A stretch of 64,000 nucleotides of DNA. Source: Tethya wilhelma (lineage: Eukaryota > Porifera > Demospongiae > Tethyida > Tethyidae). This document shows positions 1 to 10,945 of the stretch, in pieces. The notes below the pieces were generated by a model that worked only from the letters and a program-made list of their open reading frames with translations, did no database searches and was not told where the DNA came from. Position 1 is the first letter of the stretch. Each line of letters starts with the position of its first letter. The translations under genes and the position numbers were made by a program. The stretch covers positions 980,759 through 1,044,758 of the forward strand of contig CAXIPT010000003.1 in the NCBI GenBank assembly GCA_964030475.1. The letters are read 5' to 3'.

Positions 1-1728
1 TCAAGAACTGACAGGCAGGTGTATGTGCTAGTATAGGAGCCAGCAGTACTATACCTGTTGATTTTGGGGCTTTGCTATCCTCTACTCAGCTATGCTCCCA
101 TTTGGTAGTTTTCAGCCCCTCTATATAATTGTGGTCTCTCCGGTCATTGCACGGCTCAGTTAACTAAAAGGGCACCAACTTGGCGAGTATTTAATTAAGT
201 TTATACTCTCTTTTCAGCTCAAGCAGTAGCTTTCTTTCTCAGTCACCACTGATCAAGTTTCTCTCTGATTGAAGTGCAAAAATCAGGATGAACACGTGGA
301 CCTACGCGCATGCGCTGTAGATTGAGATGCACTGGCAATGATCGTCATAAACACATACCATTTTTATAAGACGAAGACGTACGACAGACGACAAATATCA
401 TATTATAAGCAAAGTTGTGTGTGTCCGTGTGTGTGTGTGTAACGGAAGGTCACCGGAAGTGATGCGACCTCGAGCTAATTTAAAATGCTAGTTTTTCTCT
501 GGACTGTGAAAAATTCAAACTATGAAAAGTGTGCCTAGAAAGCTAGCTTAGATAGTCCAAGCCTAATGTAGAATAGCAGGCGCTACAAGTATAATATATG
601 GCTAACTTTTTTTGAGATCGCTGACAAGGCTTACCAGTGGCATCCGTATCCGACAAAGAAGCGTGATATAGAAGCCAATCTTTCACAAGAGAAGCGTAGC
701 GAGGGGAGCGCTTTCGCTTCTAGAAGTCTGCTTCTCTGTCGCTGTACACGAAACACAGCTAGCCAGATAACGAGTTTCTTTGCCAGCTGATTGCAAAAAT
801 GGCGGAAGTCGGAAAAGGATCGTCTGTGACGTCACGTAGTGAGGTAAATTGCTGAGCTGGCCAGCAAAGTAGCACTAAGCCAGAGCACTGGCACAAAGCA
901 GTGCATATACACATGCAGCATTGCTTCCCTTTGAGTTTCCAATTGCTTATGCCAGTATTGATGTGATTGTTGTGTTGCTCCAACTGCAAAGGTTGTTCTA
1001 AGCCAACTGACCATAGAAGAATATTTATTATTATCATAGCTTTGCTCATCAATTTTATCTTACTATTGTTTGAGTTATGTAACTGATCCTATAAACATAC
1101 ACAAACAAGGAGTGGGTGAGCGAAGCGAGCCCCACTCCTTGTATCACATAATATTTAACACATAATATATAGAAAATTTCGCCTTTGACTACACCAGTGT
1201 GGGGCTCGCTCCGGCTCGCCCCAATTATGCATGTTAGTTCTACAAAGTGCTATTTCACTAGCTTGAGTTACTAATCTGCAAGCAAAGTGAAACCTACAGG
1301 CCCAACACACTGCCCCTGTCTGCTCTGCTACCCATCCAAGCTCTACTCTACTGTTTCTAGATAATGCACGCCACATTGGGCATGATTGATGGGTGCAGTT
1401 TTGAAGCCAAATGGCTCAGAGATGCACAAAGCTTCAGATCTCAGAAACTACTGTGTTTTGCAAGATTCTACATGTCAAATTTCAAGATAATTTCGACTAA
1501 TGAACATAAGTACCTTCTATTTTGATGGTAGATCTGCCGTTCTTTAGATAATTTCATAGTATTAAGTAATTTTAGTATGTCAAACAGATTTCAAGGCAAA
1601 TTGGAATCAAATTATTTACTAAGAATGCTGGACAAGATATCTGGAAACATAGTTACGGGTTCTGACATTTGCAAATAAGGTTAAAAAAGAAACCTTTGAA
1701 GAAGTTTTGGATAGAAAAATAAAGCATA
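1..1728. other. No convincing gene; repeat-rich flank
   Basis: I see no convincing coding exon here. Short open frames on the minus strand between about 759 and 1376 have no recognisable domain, no conserved relative in the window and no clear splice context. The stretch holds a GC-richer patch near 650-840 and a short hairpin at 1105-1142. Confidence 0.5.
1105..1142. repeat. Short hairpin, 12-bp perfect arms
   Basis: The 12-base arms ACAAGGAGTGGG and CCCACTCCTTGT are exact reverse complements separated by a 14-base loop that is itself partly self-complementary. A related G/C-rich inverted motif lies just downstream near 1200-1222. It may be the remnant of a foldback element; no target duplication was found. 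Confidence 0.6.
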
Positions 1729-2732
1729 TATCATACGTACGGTAGTACGTATAGTAGGAATGGGCCGAATGTCCCATAGGCACAATACAAAATGTTTATG
1801 ATCATAAACCAAACAAAATTGAGTCTTCAAACTTGCTCAGAGGCTCTCACTGACAGATTATCAACTGCATGCAAGGCCTAAAACTCACAGAAACTTTTCT
1901 CTGCACTTGTAGAGAGAGCTGGTGGGAAGCCACAATAATGCCATTTTTGTTCTGCTAACTTACGTACGTATGTACTTACTTTCTAACTGACTTACTTGAA
2001 AAGCATTTCCAGAGAACCAGAATGCGCTGAGCCAACTCTGACAGCACAAAGTAAGTTCTTTTCATAGGTACTACATTCCTTGATACTCGTTTTAATCACA
2101 AATAAGCCTAAACAAAAACTAGAAAGCTTTGAAACTGAGAGTATAAATTCATGTACTTGAATGTAGCCATCTTCTTGTAGAGTTCAAAGGTCATTGATTA
2201 TCCACGTGGCATTATTATGCGCATGCGCATTAGCTACCCTAGCAGCCAATGTATATAGCTTCTACTCAGAAAACTTTTTGTAGGGACTAACCAGTCTCTG
2301 ATAGTCTCCTCACTGTAGTGTTGAAAAAAGTGAATGAACAAGTAGTAAAAATTTCAAAAAATAAGCAGTGTAGGAATGGGCAGTGCGGTAAAAAGTATTG
2401 GAACAAGGATGGTCTCAATTTCGGCACATGACTACTTCATTTTTTGTGCCCAAGTCTTGGCGAGTAATTTAATCCTGCCTGCCATAGTTTGTTCCACTTA
2501 TTAGCTAAGTGATAAGATTGGTAGAAATTTGAACCATTAGTATGTGATCCATACTGATTAGCTATTCAAGTATACAGATCATTCTGTGAACCATTTATGA
2601 CAATTAGCAATGAGGGATCAAAAATGAAAATGAAGTAGTCATGTGCCGAAATTGAGACCATCCTTGTTCCAATACTTTTTACCGCACTGCCCATTCCTAC
2701 ACTGCTTATTTTTTGAAATTTTTACTACTTGT
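1729..2732. mobile_element. Family-1 inverted-repeat element (about 1 kb)
   Basis: The element begins with a palindromic TACGTACGGTAGTACGTA motif followed by GTAGGAATGGGCC. It ends in a roughly 395-bp foldback whose arms (about 2338-2442 and 2629-2732) are near-perfect reverse complements. Related copies lie at 4014-4656, 38844-39548 (reverse), 44810-45275 (partial) and 50326-51491, with diverged relatives near 18400-18830 and 61840-62055. No transposase is encoded, so it is a non-autonomous, MITE-like element. The 5' part and the foldback occur separately elsewhere, so it may be composite. Confidence 0.75.
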
Positions 2733-2859
2733 AATATTATAAAGCATCAGTATTCTGCTAGCTTGGGCATGACTGAATATATAAACAATTGTAACGATCG
2801 ACCTTACCTATGGAAAATTAATTTGAGATGTGCATGGTTTTATGTTACTCNCTACTCAC

Positions 2860-3022
2860 CCTCAGGAGTCGGGTTCACTTGGTTCTTTGAGTTCTCGCCG
2901 CCCTGCGTGCTCGGGTTCGCCTTTTCCAACTTTTCTAGCAGCTTCTGCATGATTCGCTGTTCCAAGCGGGCTTCCATCTCCTCCGTTTTCGGATCCCGCT
3001 TGTCCTTCTCGTCGTCGCTCAT
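2860..3022 (-). CDS. First coding exon of an unrecognised gene
   Basis: On the minus strand an ATG at 3022 opens a 163-base exon that reads MSDDEKDKRDPKTEEMEARL and continues as a charged helix (about residues 14-38, likely coiled coil) and an N/Q/P-rich tail. It ends at a strong splice donor, G|GTGAGT, at 2860/2859, leaving phase 1. The exon and its upstream flank to about 3220 are distinctly GC- and CpG-rich compared with the surroundings, as expected for a promoter-proximal first exon. The rest of the gene is missing because an isolated N at 2851 sits just inside the intron and a repeat follows. I do not recognise the family. The open frame on the opposite strand has no such support. Confidence 0.5.
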
Positions 3023-3276
3023 ATCGTACACGTACTTTAAGTCTTAGACAGGGGGTCCACACGCTCGCCCGACACCGACGGAGCTCCTCGCACCGCTGAC
3101 AAAACAAGAATGAACTCTCCAGGCACAGAGCTAACTGTGCCAGCTGTTCAGCACGAGGTATACTAGGGAGCCTACTGCGCATGCCTAACACTCCACGCCC
3201 CACCCCACTCGCGCACATTCCTGTTAACCTCGTTTAACCTCCGGTTAAACTGCATTCGAATACCATACACCTTGCA

Positions 3277-3508
3277 ACGGAGTAACATGCATATAACCAA
3301 CTCTAAGAATGTTATTACTATTTCCTTCAAATTACTTTCAGTTGTAGTATAACAGTGTATAGTATACATTAATTATTGCAAGCATATAATAGCTATGTAT
3401 GTGTCACATTGCCATATTTATCCCTTATAGAGTGCATGTAGTTGTGTGTTTCTAGGTATATTATTGTTACTTGTACTTGCATATACCCCATATTAACCAA
3501 ATGTGATT
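3277..3508. repeat. About 230-bp direct repeat, copy 1
   Basis: This stretch is nearly identical to 9289-9518 in the same orientation, with small indels. It is noncoding. The second copy stops exactly at an isolated N (9519), so the pair may mark a contig join or a recent duplication of sequence 3' of a GTPase gene. Confidence 0.75.
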
Positions 3509-3639
3509 TGTGTTAGAATCTGTCACTACTTCTTTATCTTTTTGTACAATTATATATGTGTGTACACAAATAATACAAGTTGCAAACTCGACTCTACATG
3601 TAATTACAATACAATGCAGCATGAGTCATTCTCTTGTTC

Positions 3640-4012
3640 ACCACCATGTGACAATTACCATATAGTGATAAATTACGGAAGCTATATATGGATTCAGTAC
3701 TAGTGCCGTGAATAACACACTGTAGATCATATACCGTACATGCACACCCACATTCCAGCACATACTACAAATGCTGTGGCATAGAATCATTAGTATGATT
3801 TATATGGCAGACTGGTAATCTTCTGAACCAATGCTCAGTACAAGCACAACAAATTTCATGTTACAATGAAACTAAGTTCACAAGCATTATTATGGACACA
3901 CTCACACACAGTATACCAGTAAGAGGTGAGTATGCTGAAATGCTCTGAGCACATCAGTACATTCATGAATGCTTGCATGACTCAGGTTTTTAATTACCTA
4001 ATGACAATATTC
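3640..4012 (+). repeat. Truncated duplicate of the CARD-FN3 gene upstream region
   Basis: This segment resembles 4930-5260, the region just upstream of the multidomain gene that starts at 5418. Both run through a conserved AGAGGTGA block and a GCATGA...TTTTTAAT block in the same order. The copy is cut off at an isolated N (4013), after which family-1 element sequence begins. It is probably the 5' flank of another gene copy whose body is missing. Confidence 0.5.
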
Positions 4013-4013
4013 N

Positions 4014-4656
4014 ACAAATAAGCCTAAACAAAAACTAGAAAGCTTTGAAACTGAGAGTATAAATTCATGTACTTGATTGTAGCCATCTTCTTGTAGAGTT
4101 CAAAGGTCATTGATTATCCACGTGGCATTATTATGCGCATGCGCATTAGCTACCCTAGCAGCCAATGTATATAGCTTCTACTCAGATAACTTTTTGTAGG
4201 GACTAACCAGTCTCTGATAGTCTCCTCACTGTAGTGTTGAAAAAAGTGAATGAATTAACAAGTAGTAAAAATTTCAAAAAATAAGCAGTGTAGGAATGGG
4301 CAGTGCGGTAAAAAGTATTGGAACAAGGATGGTCTCAATTTCGGCACATGACTACTTCATTTTTGTGCCCAAGTCTTGGCCAGTAATTTAATCCTGCCTG
4401 CCATAGTTTGTTCCACTTATTAGCTAAGTGATAAGATTGGTAGAAATTTGAACCATTAGTATGTGATCCATATACTGATTAGCTATTCAAGTATACAGAT
4501 CATTCTGTGAACCATTTACGACAATTATCAATGAGGGATCAAAAATGAAAATGAAGTAGTCATGTGCCGAAATTGAGACCATCCTTGTTCCAATACTTTT
4601 TACCGCACTGCCCATTCCTACACTGCTTATTTTTTTGAAATTTTTACTACTTGTGC
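4014..4656. mobile_element. Family-1 inverted-repeat element, 5'-truncated
   Basis: This copy matches 2100-2732 closely, including the foldback arms at about 4258-4360 and 4553-4656. It begins right after the isolated N at 4013. It has no coding capacity. Confidence 0.75.
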
Positions 4657-5270
4657 AATTATAAGCTTGTGATTCCACAAGAAATAGTAAAGGAGATTCC
4701 ACTAGTACCAACAGGCTCAAAAATATCCACCCTTCGGACCGTGAGGAGTGGTTGGTTAAAAAGTGAGGCTAGAGAGTGCATGGGATACCTGTAAAAGCAG
4801 ATCGGTGAACCTACAGGTACTAATAGTCTAAGAATAATTCCAAGTATACTGTTAACCCAACTGCATGTATATGCATACGCATATATCAATTCTGCTGAGT
4901 CATTCTCCAAAATTAATTCATCTGGCTACTACATAGTTTACCATGTGATGGTTACCATAGTGGTAATTACATAAACTATTGTATTCACTGCCATGAATAA
5001 TAGATCAAAACCTACACACCCACATTTTGCACAGTGGTGTAGAGTCATTGCAGGTGTTAGAAAGTTTAGTGTCAGTGTTTAAACTAATACTCAGTATGAG
5101 CACATTGATTTTCACAGTGTATAAAACTTCACCTTGCGTACTACACAGTTAAAATATTATTGTGTACACACATACTATTACAGTGTACCCCAAGAGGTGA
5201 TGGTACGAAGAACTGAAGTATCAGTACATGTATTGCATGAGGTTTTTTAATCACCTCATTACTGAGTATA

Positions 5271-5320
5271 CAAGGTATGAATATCTTTCCTTCCATGGAC
5301 CCCTCCCTCAGTTCTGTCTG
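5271..5320 (+). promoter_or_regulatory. Putative core promoter of the CARD-FN3-GTPase gene
   Basis: A TATA-like block (GGTATGAATATC) followed by a C-rich block (GGACCCCTCCCTCAGTT) lies about 100-145 bp upstream of the ATG at 5418. The same two blocks in the same order precede the paralogue on the minus strand (about 16379-16335) and the CARD-like fossil (about 24505-24465, minus). Conservation across three loci whose surrounding noncoding sequence has drifted argues for a shared core promoter. No transcription start has been determined. Confidence 0.5.
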
Positions 5321-5417
5321 CTTGAATTAAGGGCACACCTGCATGACACGGTTCAAGTGTATCATCAGACATCTACTAACTGTACTATCACGTTAAAAGT
5401 GCCAACACTACTGTAAC

Positions 5418-8255
5418 ATGGAAAATTATGACACTGCTGAGTACTGTGCCTTTCAGAGCTGCTTTGAAAATCTAGTAAATGGTGTGAAGCATGATGTGGA
5501 GGGTGTTGCTACAAAGGTATTTACAAAACAACTAATTTCTTATGACAACTTTAGCAGAGCAATGGATCGACACCATGCAGATGAAAAACACAGAACTATC
5601 AATCTACTGCAACAAGTGTTAGCTAGTATTGGGAGAAATCCATCCCACTTCTACACATTTGTGACTATCCTCAAGGAGATAACATCTCTGGAGAAATTGC
5701 CTCGAGAACTAATTGTAAAACTACAGTCAGATGTCACATTTAAAGAGCCTGACTCACTGCATCATCCTTGGAGACCAAGAGCCAGTGTTGTGACTCATGA
5801 CACCATCACACTGGAGTGGGACACACCAGAACAGAATGTTAACATTGGCACGTATCTTGTGAGATATAATCTTGTAGATGATCAAACAAAAGCAGAGATG
5901 CACATGTTCACTGACAGCAAAGACACCAAACTAACAATAACGGGTCTTTCTTCTCACACCAAGTACACCTTCAAGGTACGACCTGAACTAGAGGATGGTG
6001 GTGTTGGTACTTGGAGTGAAGTCAGTGATCCAATTGAGACTAAACCACCACCCTGTCAGCCTGGGAAACCAACAGCCAGAGTTAGTGCTATGACTCACGA
6101 CAGCATCACTGTGGAATGGAGCAAACCTGAACATCGCAGTGAAACTGTTCGGTCATATCGTGTGAGATATTCTGGTGTTGATGATCAAACTAAACCTTGG
6201 AAATGGGTGATGACTGAGAACAATGAAACAAAGTTTACGGCATTAAATTTAATTCCTCATACTATGTATATCTTCAAGGTACGACCCGAGCTAAAGGATG
6301 ATCAAGTTGGCATGGAGAGTGAAGCCAGTGATCCTATAGAGACAAATGTAACATCTCCTCCTGGTAAACCAAAAGCTATTTTGTATACTTTTAATAGCAT
6401 CACACTGAAATGGGAAAAACCAGCGATTGGTTCCACTGACATTGATAAATACACAATCTATGTCTCAAAAAAAAGAAATCAATGGTCTGCTGTATCACAA
6501 CCAACTAAATGGAAAATAAGTGAAGAGGTTTCAATAATTAGTTGCACTGTACAGGAACTTCTTCCAGACACATCTTACTCATTCAAAGTTCTTTCAATAT
6601 GCTTCAATGGTACAGGATCATACAGTGAACCTAGTGACCTTGTTAAGACATTGTCATTAGATTCAGCTAGCTCTTGTATACACACGATATCTACAGGAAT
6701 TTTTAGAAATGAAAATGAAATGGGAGAGTACATGGATTCAGGAAAAGACACTATTTCTATATTATTTATTGGCAATCAAGGAATTGGAAAGTCTGCTCTG
6801 ATAAATGGAATCATGGGAGAGGTGGTTGCTGAGGAAGAAAATATCACAACGGAAGTAATACCCGAGATCAAATCATATGAACGTACAATTTTTGTTAATG
6901 ACAATGGTAGATATGTTAAAATTAGTATGTGGGACATTCCTCTACTGGGTGATGCTTTTGCATTAAAAGCCCAATCCACTATTGATCTAGCAGAGCTTTT
7001 AAAGACAACAGATCTGGTGTTCTACTATTTGGATATGAGGAACCAATTATATTCAAAACAAATTAATTTAGAAGAGCTAAGAGAGCTAAAACCACTTTCT
7101 AAGAAAATTAGTCAAGAATTATGGAAACATATAACATTTATCCTGACTTACAATGTACGATCTGTTTACATTGGTGGGAAATCAGACAATGTTAGTTTCA
7201 AATTGTGGACCGAAGCATTGCATACCACTATGGAAGAGGAACTTAAAATTCCTCAAGATATCACGCACAAAATCCCCATAGTAAGAACTGGATATGAAAA
7301 CAATCATCCATCTAATCATGAAGATTGGTTTTCTCCACTGTGGGCAATAGCCTTTAAAAGAATGAGACCTGAAACTCAACCATCAATGCTGGCCATTTCT
7401 ATTTCCCGGATGAGACTTGGAGAGAGTTCACAAAACGAAACAAATCCAAAAGATATGAGCATACATCTTGATGAAAGATTTCCTACATGCACAGGTTACA
7501 CTAGGATAGATAACGATGAAGAAAATAATTTTATGTTAGCTGAAGAAGCAAGAATGAAAGAAGAAGAAGCAAGAATGAAAGAAGAAGAAGCAAGAATTAC
7601 TCGTATAAGAGAATTTGAAGCAGAAAGAAATAATTTAAAAGCATTTGAAGAAGAAAGAATAATACATGAAACTACAATGTTTAAACTTGAAAAAGAACGA
7701 GAAGTACAAAGAAATGAAACACAAAGAAATGAAGCAAGTGCAGCAGCAAGAATTGAAGTAGTGAGAGCTAAAGGAAGAATTGAAACAGAAAAAAATAAAG
7801 CAAAAATTGAAGCGGAAAGAATGAGACATGAAGCTACAATATTTGAACTTGAAAAAGAAAGAGAAGCACAAAGAAATGAAGCAAGTGAAGCAGCAAGAAC
7901 AAAAGCAAGAATTGAAGCAGAAATAAATGAAGCAAGAATTGAAGCGGAAAGAATGAGACATGAAGCTACAATATTTGAACTTGAAAAAGAAAGAGAAGCA
8001 CAAAGAAATGAAGCACAAAGAAATGAAGCAAGTGAAGCAGCAAGAATTGAAGTAGTGAGAGCTAAAGCAAGAATTGAAACAGAAAAAAATAAAGCAAGAA
8101 TTGAAGCAGAAAGAATAAGACATGAAGCTACAATATTTGAACTTGAAAAAGAAAGAGAAGAACAAAGAAATGAAGCAAGGACACCAGTACATGCACATTC
8201 GCATATTACATACATAAATGTGAAAGCAGTCATCAAAAAAGTTATATTTATATAG
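5418..8255 (+). CDS. CARD-like / FN3x3 / AIG1-like GTPase / coiled-coil protein
   Basis: This open frame encodes 945 residues. Residues about 1-110 form a helical domain of CARD/death-fold type. Three FN3 domains follow at about 113-210, 213-312 and 315-415, each with the LEW/VEW...Y.F.V pattern. An AIG1/GIMAP-like G domain occupies about 435-650 with P-loop GNQGIGKS near residue 451. Residues about 690-925 are a highly charged coiled coil made of near-identical units containing RHEATIFELEKERE. There is no signal peptide or membrane segment, so it should be cytosolic despite the FN3 domains. Key GTPase motifs are degenerate: the DTPG motif reads DIPL, and G4 reads LTYN. It may bind nucleotide poorly or act as a scaffold. 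The last 20 or so residues look unlike the coiled coil and may be intron read-through. The ATG at 5418 is supported by the same N-terminus in the 15.3-16.3 kb paralogue. Confidence 0.85.
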   Translation: MENYDTAEYCAFQSCFENLVNGVKHDVEGVATKVFTKQLISYDNFSRAMDRHHADEKHRTINLLQQVLASIGRNPSHFYTFVTILKEITSLEKLPRELIVKLQSDVTFKEPDSLHHPWRPRASVVTHDTITLEWDTPEQNVNIGTYLVRYNLVDDQTKAEMHMFTDSKDTKLTITGLSSHTKYTFKVRPELEDGGVGTWSEVSDPIETKPPPCQPGKPTARVSAMTHDSITVEWSKPEHRSETVRSYRVRYSGVDDQTKPWKWVMTENNETKFTALNLIPHTMYIFKVRPELKDDQVGMESEASDPIETNVTSPPGKPKAILYTFNSITLKWEKPAIGSTDIDKYTIYVSKKRNQWSAVSQPTKWKISEEVSIISCTVQELLPDTSYSFKVLSICFNGTGSYSEPSDLVKTLSLDSASSCIHTISTGIFRNENEMGEYMDSGKDTISILFIGNQGIGKSALINGIMGEVVAEEENITTEVIPEIKSYERTIFVNDNGRYVKISMWDIPLLGDAFALKAQSTIDLAELLKTTDLVFYYLDMRNQLYSKQINLEELRELKPLSKKISQELWKHITFILTYNVRSVYIGGKSDNVSFKLWTEALHTTMEEELKIPQDITHKIPIVRTGYENNHPSNHEDWFSPLWAIAFKRMRPETQPSMLAISISRMRLGESSQNETNPKDMSIHLDERFPTCTGYTRIDNDEENNFMLAEEARMKEEEARMKEEEARITRIREFEAERNNLKAFEEERIIHETTMFKLEKEREVQRNETQRNEASAAARIEVVRAKGRIETEKNKAKIEAERMRHEATIFELEKEREAQRNEASEAARTKARIEAEINEARIEAERMRHEATIFELEKEREAQRNEAQRNEASEAARIEVVRAKARIETEKNKARIEAERIRHEATIFELEKEREEQRNEARTPVHAHSHITYINVKAVIKKVIFI

Positions 8256-8582
8256 TTAGCTTGCAAAATGACAAAACTATTAGACTAAGTTTGCAATATA
8301 ATATTTTAATTATGGTTATACATTACCAGTATGGTATAGTACTGCATGGGTACACAGGAATGGCATGGATATTAGCACAATACAAATATTCACGCAAATA
8401 ACTCTGCAAAAACCGTATGAGTGCTTGCCACGGTTACCGTATTAAAAGGCTACTAATTAAAAGCTACTGTACATGTTTAGCTCATTCTAACAAGGCTAAA
8501 ACATGGCTTAAAACCATCGCTAAAGTATACCAAACTAAATATGCCAAACTTCCAACACTCCTGGAATTACAACAGAACATCA

Positions 8583-9261
8583 GGAAGAGAAGCTCACTAT
8601 AGATCTAGACTTGGAAGAACTTGAAGCATTTTCTAAGAGAGCTAACACAGAGTTGTGGAAGCATACAGTATTCGTTTTGACATTTGCCAATAAAATTCCT
8701 CCACATAGCTTCAAAGAAGCCATGAAGTCGTGGATGAAAGCAATCCATACGGCATTAACAGAAAATCTTAAAATTCAAGATGATGTTGTAAAGAAGATCC
8801 CAATAATTCCAACTGGATATGAAAGCACAGACCTACCTGATAGAGAAGACTGGTTTTCTCCATTCTTGGCTCAAACTTTTGACACAATAACAATCGAAGC
8901 CAAGCCAACAATGATTACAATTTTAGCTCTCCGCATAATAGATGACCAATCCAATTCCAGACAGGCAACAAATCCTGAAGAGATGAACATATATCTTAAA
9001 GTAGAATATCCTGTATATGTGTTGGCATTAGTGATAGCAGCCATGGTTGGAGGTGGGGCAGCTGTTGGGGGAGCAATAGGACTTATAGGAGGGCCATTAG
9101 GAGCTGCAATTGGAGCTGGTGTTGGTTTATTAGTTGGTGGTGCTGCAGGTTTGTGGTATAAAGGAAGACAGAAATCGGTATCTGTTAAAAGTGTTTTCAA
9201 AGAAAACATTACAAAAGTTACACGTGAAGTTAAACCTAGGATTCAAACTAGACGACGATAA
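8583..9261 (+). CDS. AIG1-like GTPase C-terminal half with glycine zipper
   Basis: The frame begins after a possible splice acceptor (AACATCAG|GAAGAG) and reads through the second half of an AIG1-like G domain: LDLEELEAFSKRA, the G4 region LTFANK, IPIIPTGY and the signature LPDREDWFSPF. It then enters a glycine-zipper segment (about 9040-9160; GG-x2-G-x3-G spacing with hydrophobic fillers) long enough to enter a membrane, followed by a basic tail ending RRR. The P-loop and switch regions are absent upstream; the preceding 300 bases carry no homologous sequence in any frame. It is either a 3' exon of a gene whose 5' exon is elsewhere or a 5'-truncated pseudogene. It could also be a downstream exon of the 5418 gene, but that is unproven. 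Confidence 0.6.
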
Positions 9262-9288
9262 CATGTGGCAGTTTGAACTTGTAACAGA

Positions 9289-9518
9289 GCAACATGCATA
9301 ACCAACTCAGTCTAAGAATGTTATTACTATTATAATACTTTCAAATTACTTTCAGTTGTAGTATAACAGTGTATAGTATACATTAATTATTGCAAGCATA
9401 TATAATAGCTATGTATATGTGTCACATTGCCATATTTATCCCTTATAGAGTATAGTTGTGTGTTTCTAGGTATATTATTGTTACTTGTACTTGCATATAC
9501 CCCATATTAACCAATGTG
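9289..9518. repeat. About 230-bp direct repeat, copy 2
   Basis: This is nearly identical to 3277-3508, same orientation, ending at an isolated N at 9519. Noncoding. Confidence 0.75.
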
Positions 9519-9519
9519 N

Positions 9520-10078
9520 AAAGAAAGCTGGTCCAGACTTGTGGAACCACACAATATTTGTTCTAACACATGCCAACCAAGTTATTCCCATGGACAAAGA
9601 TGCTGATGAAAAGAAACATTTCAAAAAAAAGTATTTCATCATGGGTAAAAGCACTTTGTGAGGCAATGAAAAAAACATTAAAAATCACTCAGAAGTTGTA
9701 ATAGATGAAATCCCCATCGTCCCAACTGGATATGGGAGCACACCTCCACCTGATCGTGAAGACTGGCTGTCTCCACTGTGGGCTGAAGCCTTTAAGAGAA
9801 TGAAACCTGAAGCTCAGCCAACAATGTTTGCCTTTTCTGCTTCTCGGATGAGAACTGGAGCAAGTTCACAAGCAGTAGTGAATCCTGAAGACATGACTAT
9901 TGATCTAAATGCCAACATACACACTAATGAAAACAGCAGGGGCGGATGCAGCAGTGGTTGGAGCATCTACTGGGATCGGAGCAGGTGTAGGCGGAATCAT
10001 TGGGTTTGTTGGAGGACCAATTGGAGTAGGTGTTGGAGTAGTAGCGGGGGTGCTGCTGGAGGAGGCGTTATCGTAGCT
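9520..10078 (+). pseudogene. Frameshifted AIG1-like GTPase with glycine zipper
   Basis: The segment starts immediately after the isolated N at 9519 in the middle of a G domain (KKAGPDLWNHTIFVLTHANQ). It shifts frame around 9620-9700, resumes with IPIVPTGYGSTPPPDREDW and RMKPEAQPTMFAF, then shifts again near 9930. In the last frame the sequence from about 9927 encodes a clear glycine-zipper segment (GIGAGVGGIIGFVGGPIG) and stops at 10078. At least two frame disruptions and a missing N-terminal half make this a pseudogene, unless the assembly is wrong around the N. It is closest to the pseudogene at 21838-22832. Confidence 0.75.
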
Positions 10079-10945
10079 GTGAAAGCAGCTATCATAAAGG
10101 ATATACAGCTCAAAAAAAAGAGAGAAAAAAAATTAATAGACTTGTGTGCTGCGCTGCACCTAGTCTTACTCACTTTTTCGTTAGTTAATTTTTTTGTAGA
10201 CGTAAATACAAATAGAATAGTGCGGAGAACACAATAGTGTGTGCATAGTCCTATTTTAACCAGCTAACATTAATTTATCATGTCAAACATTTCTAGCATA
10301 TATTCACTGTACAAAAACTATCACACAAAGTGCAGAATTTCATGTAACACACACAAATGATTATTTACAAACTTTTATACCATTTATGGAAACAGTAAAC
10401 ATAATCAGCAATGCATGCATGTGATGAACACATACATGCTATGAATTACTATCATAAAGAGGGTATATCAATACAATCTATAGTGTGGTAGTCTCAGTAC
10501 ATATAGTGCTCTAACTGATTCGAGCAAAACTTTTTTAAATTCCTTGTAGAGCTGAAAATAATGCACGAATTTACTAAATCTATTGGTAACACTTAAGCAT
10601 AAATTTTGTGTTTTGTTGCATTTGTAAAACTCACAAAAACTCTCGGCTAGTTTCTAGTAAATATTAAAATGTAAGCTATGCATGGATAAACAAAACTATA
10701 CGATGAACAGGCTTGGCTATATGCCTGTTTTTGATGACAAAAGCTTTGGACTCAGTCTCAGCCATTTCAACCAGCAGCTGCTTACACATTTATGACGTCA
10801 ATCACATGATAAGTTTTACCAGGCCTATACCACAAGTTTAAGAATTAAACACTGGAGTACAAGGCTTGGGAATGAGGCTAGGAAATATCTGTAGATAGCT
10901 ATAAGGGTTGCTAATAGATTATCGTAACACTTTTATCACTTGCAG
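10079..10945. other. Noncoding spacer
   Basis: I see no gene here. The region is AT-rich. Its 3' end provides a pyrimidine-rich splice acceptor (TTTTATCACTTGCAG) for the GTPase fragment that follows, and the same acceptor occurs at 25761-25775 on the minus strand. Confidence 0.5.

Noticed and set aside
759..1376. Minus-strand frames near the window start
   Set aside because: No domain, no splice support and no conserved relative.
2643..3047. Plus-strand frame over the GC-rich exon
   Set aside because: It crosses a repeat and the N at 2851 and is antisense to an exon with a start codon and a splice donor.
7496..8266. Long minus-strand frames opposite the coiled coil
   Set aside because: They are the antisense of a Glu/Arg/Ala-rich repeat, which is naturally free of stops on the other strand.
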